Assembly: GCF_013618625.1 (NCBI RefSeq)
Contig: NZ_JABRWO010000008.1
Span: 1 to 64,000 of the forward strand
Reading direction: 5' to 3'
Origin: Bremerella alba
Lineage (GTDB): Bacteria > Planctomycetota > Planctomycetia > Pirellulales > Pirellulaceae
Length of the DNA stretch: 64,000 nucleotides
Both the position numbers and the translations under genes were made by a program. Below the pieces are notes generated by a model. The model searched no databases and had not been told where the DNA came from. It was given only the letters and a program-made list of their open reading frames with translations. Every line of letters begins with the position of its first letter. The first letter of the stretch is position 1. Below, piece after piece: positions 47,903-54,278 of the stretch.

Positions 47903-48437
47903 TACCGACGCACCGGTGCAACATCGCGTAGGGCGATGAGAAACGCATCGCACCACGAACCATGTTCGCGGCATGCTATCTAATGGAGATCGCATTTCGA
48001 TGCGGTACGTTCCGCTTCTCGCCACTGCTCGCACTCTTCGGAGATGATGTCTCCGGCAATGTTCCGGGGGCCCGCGTCGTTTCGATTTGCTTGGAGTTTC
48101 CAGGCTTTTTGCGAGTGGGAAGCGGGTACTCGTTTGTTCATGTTTTGAGCTTCAAACGGACTGGCCAGAGGCACACGGAAGCGAATAGTTACTGGTATCC
48201 CGGAATTTAGATCCATCCGAGGCTCATAAACGCAACTTAGTCAGGAAGCGATCCCATGAGATAGTGCGCTCGCAATCTTTTTCAACTTCCTGCCGCCTAA
48301 CGAATCGAGCGGAAACGAATTACAATAAGTGCCCCTGGGCGAACTTTCGTCTTTGGGTTGTGTCCGCCGTGGGTGTGTTTTATTTCTCACGACGTGTCGG
48401 TCGTTGAATTGCCTCGAATAGTGAACTTGCTCGCCTG
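47903..48437. other. 535-base region before hisH
   Basis: A ten-base palindrome GCACCGGTGC (47910-47919) and a small hairpin CATCGC/GCGATG (47922-47938) follow the lipoprotein stop, without a T-run. The rest has two overlapping short frames in opposite directions, of which the minus one has more natural codon use. I found no His-rich leader frame ahead of hisH. Confidence 0.4.
47980..48216 (-). CDS. Doubtful small hypothetical protein
   Basis: A 78-residue soluble frame (MDLNSGIPVTIRFRVPLAS...) with natural codon use but no ribosome binding site, family likeness or operon partner. A plus-strand frame of 82 residues covers the same bases. Only one, or neither, can be real. Confidence 0.2.
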   Translation of the reverse strand: MDLNSGIPVTIRFRVPLASPFEAQNMNKRVPASHSQKAWKLQANRNDAGPRNIAGDIISEECEQWREAERTASKCDLH

Positions 48438-49046
48438 ATGATCACGATTGTCGACTACCAGATGGGTAACCTGCGGAGTGTGCAAAAAGCCTTTGAAAAG
48501 ACAGGGCACGCTGCACATATCACCAGCGATCCGAAAGAGATCGCCGCGGCGACCAAGCTTGTTTTGCCAGGCGTGGGGGCGTGTGGCGACGCGGTCGACG
48601 AGATCCGCCGCCGCGACCTGGAAGGGCCGATTCGCGATCAGATTGCTTCCGGAACGCCGTTTCTCGGGATTTGCCTGGGCCTGCAGATGCTGTTCGACGT
48701 CAGCTACGAAGGGGGCGAACACGAAGGCCTGGGGATCTTGCCGGGCAAGGTCGTGAAATTCGAGTTGCCACACGGCTATAAAGTCCCCCATATGGGCTGG
48801 AATCAGGCCAACTTCATCCATCGGCCACCCATTTTCGAGGGAATCGACGAGGGGACGAACTTCTACTTCGTTCACTCGTACTATGTCGTTCCGGAAAACG
48901 AAGATGTCGTGGCGATCACGGCCGATTATGGTGGACCGTTTTGTGCGGCCGTCTGGAAAGACAATCTCTACGCGACGCAGTTTCACCCCGAAAAGAGCCA
49001 ACAGGCAGGGCTGAGCGTGCTGAAGAACTTTGCCCAGTTGGCGTAG
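48438..49046 (+). CDS. hisH: Imidazole glycerol phosphate synthase, glutaminase subunit
   Basis: A 202-residue class I glutamine amidotransferase that supplies ammonia to HisF in histidine synthesis. The nucleophile Cys79 is in FLGICLGLQML; the His-Glu pair is in QFHPEKSQ near the end; the start ITIVDYQMGNLRSV and LPGVGACGDA are typical. HisF is not in this window; hisA follows 117 bases downstream. Confidence 0.95.
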   Translation: MITIVDYQMGNLRSVQKAFEKTGHAAHITSDPKEIAAATKLVLPGVGACGDAVDEIRRRDLEGPIRDQIASGTPFLGICLGLQMLFDVSYEGGEHEGLGILPGKVVKFELPHGYKVPHMGWNQANFIHRPPIFEGIDEGTNFYFVHSYYVVPENEDVVAITADYGGPFCAAVWKDNLYATQFHPEKSQQAGLSVLKNFAQLA

Positions 49047-49122
49047 ATATCCCCCGCGTTAACTTGATCTAACGGCAAGAAATTCCTTGCTGATTCTTAA
49101 CTCTTATGAGATATTGCCAGGA

Positions 49123-49147
49123 CGCCGAAGGGTTCGGCCGTTCGGCG
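49123..49147 (+). promoter_or_regulatory. Alternative hairpins before hisA
   Basis: GCCGAA (49124-49129) can pair with TTCGGC at 49133-49138 (tight three-base loop) or with the second TTCGGC at 49141-49146, which extends to seven pairs (CGCCGAA/TTCGGCG). The structure ends 16 bases before the hisA ATG, just ahead of AAAGGGAC. Confidence 0.35.
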
Positions 49148-49163
49148 CAGAAAGGGACCCACA

Positions 49164-49886
49164 ATGCAAATTTGGCCGGCCATTGATCTTCTCGGTGGTA
49201 AATGCGTGCGACTCCAGCAAGGAGACTACAACCGCGAAACGGTCTACGGGGACGACCCGGCCGAAATGGCGAAGCGCTGGGTCGCGGAAGGTGCCGATTG
49301 TCTTCATCTGGTCGACCTGGATGGGGCCAAGGACGGTAGCCTGAAAAACCGCGACGCGATCGCTGCGATCGTAGCGGCGGTTGATATCCCTTGTGAAGTG
49401 GGAGGCGGAATCCGCGATGAGAAGACGATCCAAGAGCTTCTCGATCTCGGGCTGGCCCGCCTGGTGATCGGTACCAAGGCCCTGCGTGAGCCAGACTGGT
49501 TTGCTGCGATGTGCGAGAAATTTCCGGAAAAGCTGGTGGTCGGCATCGATGCCAAAGAAGGCATGGTCGCCACCGATGGCTGGCTGGAAGTAAGCACCAC
49601 CTCGGCCATCGATCTGGCCAAAACATTCGAGCATCTGCCGATGGCAGCCATTATCTACACCGACATCGCCACCGACGGCATGCTGGCCGGGCCGAATGTC
49701 CAGGCAATGCAGGCCATGAAACAGGCCGTCAAAGTGCCGGTGGTTGCCTCAGGCGGGGTGACCTCGGTCGAGGATGTGTCCAACCTGACGGCCGCCGGAC
49801 TCGATGGCGCGATTGTGGGGCGATCGTTATATGAAGGCCGACTAACAGTTCGTCAGGCGGTCGAGGCCGCGGGCGGTGTGAGGTAA
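49164..49886 (+). CDS. hisA: Phosphoribosylformimino-AICAR phosphate isomerase
   Basis: A 240-residue TIM-barrel enzyme of histidine synthesis. The catalytic acid Asp8 is in WPAIDLLGGKCVRL; the second is in VVGIDAKEGMVATDGW; phosphate loops GGGIRDEKT and ASGGVTSVED are present. The pattern GDYNRETVYGDDPAEMAKRW is characteristic for HisA rather than HisF. Same direction as hisH and the downstream hypothetical gene. Confidence 0.95.
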   Translation: MQIWPAIDLLGGKCVRLQQGDYNRETVYGDDPAEMAKRWVAEGADCLHLVDLDGAKDGSLKNRDAIAAIVAAVDIPCEVGGGIRDEKTIQELLDLGLARLVIGTKALREPDWFAAMCEKFPEKLVVGIDAKEGMVATDGWLEVSTTSAIDLAKTFEHLPMAAIIYTDIATDGMLAGPNVQAMQAMKQAVKVPVVASGGVTSVEDVSNLTAAGLDGAIVGRSLYEGRLTVRQAVEAAGGVR

Positions 49887-49898
49887 CCAACAGGTCCT

Positions 49899-50633
49899 AT
49901 GCCTGAGCGTGATTTGACTTCTGAATCAGTCGTCCCCACCTCGGGCAAAACCTGGGGACTTCGTTTCAGCTTGTGCGCGATGATGGTGATCGTCGCCCTA
50001 TTGGCTGGGGTGTTCGGTTACCTTTCTTATTACCGTCCTGCGATGTGCCAGGTTCATTACCAGGTCGCTACCTTAGCGATCGATGAGGTTGATCGGCTAG
50101 GGCTCAAGTTTCATGCCGTGGAAGACTCGCCTTATCAATGGGTGCTCGACGACGAACAAGCGATTGCCGACCTTTTAAAACAGCAGCAATCCCCCCAGCC
50201 ACCTTTCTATCAAAAGCAATATCCAGTCGCCAATTGGCCTCGGCAGGCTGATTCATATAGCTACATTCGTCATGTTTCCGTCGACGAGATTACTCCCGCC
50301 CAGGCCAGTGGTGAGTTCGCTGGTTTCTGGGGCGTGCAAAACGCTGGCGGTCAGATGAAGTTTCGTGCGGAAGCACAGATCGCCCATCGGCAACCGGCAG
50401 AAAAAACGGTCGACGATCAACGGTCAGGTCGCTACGACGAAGTTCAAGGCAAGCTTTTCTACGAGGGAGCGTTGCCAAAGAATTATCTCGTATTCGCAGC
50501 ACCCATCAATAAGACCCAGTATCACATTCTCTTGGTTGAAGTTTCTGAAGTGAGTGAGTCAGATCCAGCAACTTATCAGCCGGGAACAAAACCTTTACCT
50601 CCCACTATCCCAGAGAATCCAACGAGCACCTAG
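49899..50633 (+). CDS. Single-pass membrane hypothetical protein
   Basis: A 244-residue protein with one N-terminal helix (FSLCAMMVIVALLAGVFGYLSYY, about 24-46) after a short cytoplasmic start, so the bulk is outside the cytoplasm. The FSLCAMMVIVALLA segment resembles the membrane anchor common to planctomycete proteins that start RFSLRTLLVVV. The outer domain has no motif I recognise and ends in a Pro/Thr-rich tail. It begins 12 bases after hisA and is probably co-transcribed. Confidence 0.7.
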   Translation: MPERDLTSESVVPTSGKTWGLRFSLCAMMVIVALLAGVFGYLSYYRPAMCQVHYQVATLAIDEVDRLGLKFHAVEDSPYQWVLDDEQAIADLLKQQQSPQPPFYQKQYPVANWPRQADSYSYIRHVSVDEITPAQASGEFAGFWGVQNAGGQMKFRAEAQIAHRQPAEKTVDDQRSGRYDEVQGKLFYEGALPKNYLVFAAPINKTQYHILLVEVSEVSESDPATYQPGTKPLPPTIPENPTST

Positions 50634-50694
50634 TTCCACACCCAAAGAGATCGACGACGACTTAAATCCAATATTCAGCCATAGATAAATCACC

Positions 50695-50755
50695 CCACGG
50701 AGAAGAGGTTCCCCGTGGCGTCTCCACGAGGGAAAACTTTTCTCGTGTCTTTTCC
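50695..50755 (+). promoter_or_regulatory. Tandem leader hairpins before the EF-G paralogue
   Basis: Hairpin one: CCACGG (50695-50700) with CCGTGG (50713-50718). Hairpin two: CACGAG (50725-50730) with CTCGTG (50742-50747), an A-run facing a T-run inside, followed by TCTTTTCC. The second has terminator form but ends only 22 bases before the start codon (ribosome site AAGGAGA at 50764-50770). It may end the upstream operon, attenuate the EF-G gene, or both. Confidence 0.55.
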
Positions 50756-50776
50756 AAGCACGGAAGGAGATATGTT

Positions 50777-52870
50777 ATGGCAAGTTGCATAGTAGAGACC
50801 GTCCGCGATATTGTGTTGTGCGGTCATGGTTCGACTGGAAAGACGAGCCTGATCGACCGCCTTCTCGAGATAACACACGCGGTGGACGGAACGCACAGTG
50901 TGGACGACGGAACGAGTGTCTGCGATTTCGAGCCGGAGGAAAAGGCTCACCATCTTTCCATCGAGGCGACTCTCGCCCACTTTCAACATCAGGGACTTCG
51001 ATTCAACGTAATCGATGCTCCCGGCTACCCCGATTTCATTGGCCACACAATCGCGGCCATGCGCGGTGCCGACACCGCGATGATCGTCATCGACGCGCAC
51101 GACGGCATTGCTGTCAACACGCGGCGTGCTTTTCAAGAGGCCGAAAAGGCAGGCATCGGTCGGATGATTGTCGTCAACAAGATCGATAGCGAGCACCTCG
51201 ACTTTCCAACGTTGATGCAATCGATCCGCGATACGTTCGGCCAGGCCTGCGTTCCGATCAGCTTCCCTCGGCTTGAAAACGGGGCCATTGTCGGGGTCGT
51301 CGATATTCTTGATGAGAAGGCCGACACTTCCAATGCCCCGATCGATCCGGCTATTTATAAAGAGTCGCTCGTCGAAGCGGCCATCGAGTCGGACGAAGCG
51401 TGGATGGAACGCTACTTTGCCGGTGAGGTGCCCACCAACGACGATTTAAAGACCCTCATCCCGCAAGCCGTCGCCAAGGGAACGCTGATTCCTGTCGTGT
51501 GCTGCAGCATTAAGAAACGGGTTGGTATTCCCGAACTGCTCGACGCGATGGCGTTGTGCTCGTTGCCTCCTTCGATGGTGCACCGTAAAGCCAAAAGTGG
51601 CGAAGGCTTGGAAATTGAACTTCCAGGCGATCCCGACGGTCCGTTGGCGGCCCAGGTGTTTCAAACGCGGATCGATCCCTTCGTCCAGAAGCTCAGCTAC
51701 ATCCGCGTTTACAACGGAACGCTTCGCAAAGACACGACCCTCCCCGGCAGCAATGGCCGCAAGGGGCTGCGGATTGGGCAACTGCTAGACGTGCAGGCCA
51801 ATCAACTGGAACCGATCGATCGGGCGGGCCCCGGCGATATTGTAGCCGTGGCAAAGATGGAGCAGCTACATACCGGCACCAACGAAGGGGAGTGGGAACT
51901 GCCTCATATCGATTTCCCGCAACCGATGGTCGGTGTGGCGATTCGTCCGAAGAATAGGAACGATGAAGCCAAGCTGAGTGTGGCCCTGCATAAGTTGGTC
52001 GAAGAGGACCCCACAATCCGCATCGAGCACGATCAGGAAACACACGAGCTGGTTTTGCGTGGCATGAGCGATCTTCACTTATCGCTGATCCAAGAGAAAC
52101 TGGCTCGCCGCGATCACCTGGAAATTGAAACCTACGAGCCGCGGGTTCCCTTTCGCGAGTCGATTACCTACCCGGCCAGTGGTTCGTATCGCCATAAAAA
52201 GCAGTCCGGCGGACGAGGTCAGTTCGGCGATGTGCACATTCGCGTACGGCCCCTGCCGCAGGGGACCGATATCGCCGAGTTTGCCACAAAGGACAACTTC
52301 CCCAGCATGAAGCATGTTCATTACTTCGAGGTGATGAACTTCCTGTGGATCGATTCAATTGTAGGGGCTTCAATCCCCGTCAACTTCATGCCGGCGATCG
52401 AGAAGGGCCTGTTGGACCGGGTCCATAAAGGCGTCCTGGCCGGCTATCCGCTGCAAGACCTCTGTGTGGAAGTGCACTATGGCAAACATCATCCGGTTGA
52501 TAGCTCGGAGACGGCGTTTAGGATAGCCGCCTCGGCCGCGCTGCGCGAGGTTTGCAAACAGGCCGGACCACAACTGTTGGAACCGATGGTCGATATGCAT
52601 GTGACCGTCCCGGTCGACCACGTCGGCGACGTTTACAGCGATATGGCGACGCGGCGAGGTCAGATCTCAGGCACCCAGGAAGCCGGATCGAACATGCAAA
52701 CGGTCGTTTGTGTCGTTCCGTTGGCCGAGACTTCCTCGTACGCGAGGTCTCTTTCCAGTTTGACGGCAGGGCAGGGGAGCTACAGTTTAAGCTTCGCACA
52801 CTACGCGCCGATGCCGTCGCACCTGCAAGATAAGCATCGTCATTACATCGACGAGGAAGACGAAGGCTAA
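50777..52870 (+). CDS. Elongation factor G-like GTPase (EF-G2/FusA2 type)
   Basis: A 697-residue translational GTPase with the five EF-G domains. The G motifs are divergent: G1 is GHGSTGKT (16-23) instead of AHIDAGKT, G3 is DAPGYPDF instead of DTPGHVDF, and G4 is NKID. The domain IV/V region has GGRGQFGDVHIRVRPL and the final GAxxLSFAHYAPMP. This fits the FusA2-type paralogues found besides the main EF-G in many bacteria, whose role (ribosome recycling, stress, or unknown) varies. The start has AAGGAGA. A terminator follows. Confidence 0.88.
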   Translation: MASCIVETVRDIVLCGHGSTGKTSLIDRLLEITHAVDGTHSVDDGTSVCDFEPEEKAHHLSIEATLAHFQHQGLRFNVIDAPGYPDFIGHTIAAMRGADTAMIVIDAHDGIAVNTRRAFQEAEKAGIGRMIVVNKIDSEHLDFPTLMQSIRDTFGQACVPISFPRLENGAIVGVVDILDEKADTSNAPIDPAIYKESLVEAAIESDEAWMERYFAGEVPTNDDLKTLIPQAVAKGTLIPVVCCSIKKRVGIPELLDAMALCSLPPSMVHRKAKSGEGLEIELPGDPDGPLAAQVFQTRIDPFVQKLSYIRVYNGTLRKDTTLPGSNGRKGLRIGQLLDVQANQLEPIDRAGPGDIVAVAKMEQLHTGTNEGEWELPHIDFPQPMVGVAIRPKNRNDEAKLSVALHKLVEEDPTIRIEHDQETHELVLRGMSDLHLSLIQEKLARRDHLEIETYEPRVPFRESITYPASGSYRHKKQSGGRGQFGDVHIRVRPLPQGTDIAEFATKDNFPSMKHVHYFEVMNFLWIDSIVGASIPVNFMPAIEKGLLDRVHKGVLAGYPLQDLCVEVHYGKHHPVDSSETAFRIAASAALREVCKQAGPQLLEPMVDMHVTVPVDHVGDVYSDMATRRGQISGTQEAGSNMQTVVCVVPLAETSSYARSLSSLTAGQGSYSLSFAHYAPMPSHLQDKHRHYIDEEDEG

Positions 52871-52908
52871 CTCGTAAGTTTCCGTGCTTAACGCTATCGG
52901 TGTGCTTG

Positions 52909-52954
52909 CCCTCGCTTTCAAGTTTGCGAAAATACGAAAGCGAGGGTGTTTTTG
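52909..52954 (+). terminator. Rho-independent terminator after the EF-G paralogue
   Basis: CCCTCGCTTTC and GAAAGCGAGGG pair perfectly over 11 bases around a 16-base loop, then TGTTTTTG. Confidence 0.88.
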
Positions 52955-53061
52955 TCGATTGTTCCCATAAGGGTCAATTTAACAGCCGATCACGTCGAAA
53001 ACATTGGTGACCAATTATCATGCCGGGCATCCAAAAACCCATTAACCCTGTGGAAAAGTCC

Positions 53062-53139
53062 ATGCAACCGGCAAACTTGAACCGAACCATGCATCTGCTG
53101 GCAACCTGTTACTGTCGAACCTGCCTCTGTTGTTGCTAA
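53062..53139 (+). CDS. Cysteine-rich leader peptide upstream of cysE
   Basis: A 25-codon frame ending in [11 protein letters not shown] and a TAA at 53137-53139. Six of the last ten codons are Cys (TGT or TGC), against about one percent in normal proteins. GGAAAAG (53052-53058) stands just before the ATG; an in-frame ATG at 53020 would give 39 residues and one at 53089 would give 16. The next gene is serine O-acetyltransferase, the committed step of cysteine synthesis, starting 92 bases after the TAA. By analogy with amino-acid leader peptides (trpL, hisL) and poly-Cys upstream frames in actinobacteria, ribosome stalling at Cys codons when charged tRNA-Cys is short would raise cysE expression. 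The peptide itself is probably without function. Confidence 0.75.
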   Translation: MQPANLNRTMHLLATCYCRTCLCCC

Positions 53140-53192
53140 CCCCAACACATGCTGGCACTTGCTGCCGCGACAGACCTGTTCACCCAGTAACA
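53107..53192 (+). promoter_or_regulatory. Complementary segments linking the Cys codons to the cysE leader
   Basis: TGTTACTG (53107-53114), which holds the first Cys codon and the first two bases of the second, is fully complementary to CAGTAACA (53185-53192). The overlapping CTGTCG (53112-53117) is complementary to CGACAG (53168-53173). The two pairings exclude each other and would be broken by a ribosome stalled on the Cys codons. A small GGCA/TGCC hairpin lies between. No T-run follows, so control by translation or Rho is more likely than an intrinsic attenuator. Confidence 0.45.
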
Positions 53193-53231
53193 ATTCTCTC
53201 CCTCTCGGTTCAACATAGAAGGATAATCGCC

Positions 53232-54206
53232 ATGGCCTCCGATGCACGTCTGAAAGAAGATCTTCCCACGCTGACCGATCGCATCGTCAGCACATACCAG
53301 CAGATCGGCAAGATCAACCACCTGGGGCACTGCCCGCTGCCGAACTACGACGTGGTGATCACGATCATCGAAGACATGAAAGAGATCTTATATCCCGGCT
53401 ACCAGCGCCGCGAAGGTCTGCACATGGGGAACATCACCTACCATGTGGGCGACCTGATCGATGGTCTGCACGACAAGCTAACCACGCAGATTGCCCGAGC
53501 GTTGCGGCATGACGAACGCGTCAACGGCACGCCCGACTCATGCAATCCGCTGGAAGAGACCGACTATGAAGCCAAAGGCCAGGCAATGGCCATCGAGTTT
53601 CTCAATCGGATTCCTAACTTGCGTGAAATCCTGGTCACCGACGTGCAAGCGGCCTACGACGGCGACCCAGCCTGCACAAACCTGGACGAAGTGATCTTCT
53701 GCTACCCCGGACTTGAGGCGATCACCGTTTATCGTGTCGCCAACGCCCTGTACAAACTTAACGTGCCGTTCATCCCACGCATGATGACCGAGTGGGCGCA
53801 CAAGCAGACCGGGATCGATATTCACCCAGGTGCGACGATCGGTAGTTACTTCTTCATCGATCACGGTACCGGTGTGGTAATTGGCCAGACATGCGATATT
53901 GGCAAGCACGTCAAACTGTACCAAGGCGTAACGTTGGGTGCGGTATCGTTTGATACCGACAATGAAGGAAACATCGTCCGCGGTGTGAAACGCCATCCCA
54001 CGATTGAAGATTACGTGGTGATCTATGCTAACGCGACCGTACTGGGCGGACGAACCGTCGTAGGAAACCACAGCGTGGTGGGCTCCAGCGTGTGGCTCAC
54101 GCGAAGTGTCGACCCCAGCACCACCGTCCTGCTAGAAAAACCACGGCTGCGATTACGCTCCGAAGGGGTCGAAGATTTGCAGCCGGAACTCAACTTCCAG
54201 ATTTGA
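53232..54206 (+). CDS. cysE: Serine O-acetyltransferase (EpsC/CysE family)
   Basis: A 324-residue enzyme making O-acetylserine from serine and acetyl-CoA. The N-terminal helical domain (about 1-190) is of the longer EpsC type. The left-handed beta-helix follows, with [26 protein letters not shown] (catalytic His residues), [34 protein letters not shown] and [15 protein letters not shown]. The ATG at 53232 has AGAAGGA (53217-53223) in place; the frame is open 34 codons upstream through the leader but without family likeness. Expression is probably set by the Cys-rich leader at 53062. Confidence 0.93.
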   Translation: MASDARLKEDLPTLTDRIVSTYQQIGKINHLGHCPLPNYDVVITIIEDMKEILYPGYQRREGLHMGNITYHVGDLIDGLHDKLTTQIARALRHDERVNGTPDSCNPLEETDYEAKGQAMAIEFLNRIPNLREILVTDVQAAYDGDPACTNLDEVIFCYPGLEAITVYRVANALYKLNVPFIPRMMTEWAHKQTGIDIHPGATIGSYFFIDHGTGVVIGQTCDIGKHVKLYQGVTLGAVSFDTDNEGNIVRGVKRHPTIEDYVVIYANATVLGGRTVVGNHSVVGSSVWLTRSVDPSTTVLLEKPRLRLRSEGVEDLQPELNFQI

Positions 54207-54278
54207 TGTTTTGTTCTGCGAATCTAACAGGTGCCAGGGCTGGTTCGTCCAGCCGTGCGAACCGGGGACCGGTCGATC

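Noticed and set aside
47962-48210. An 82-codon plus-strand frame before hisH
   Set aside because: Overlaps a more natural minus-strand frame and lacks a ribosome site; neither is supported by homology.
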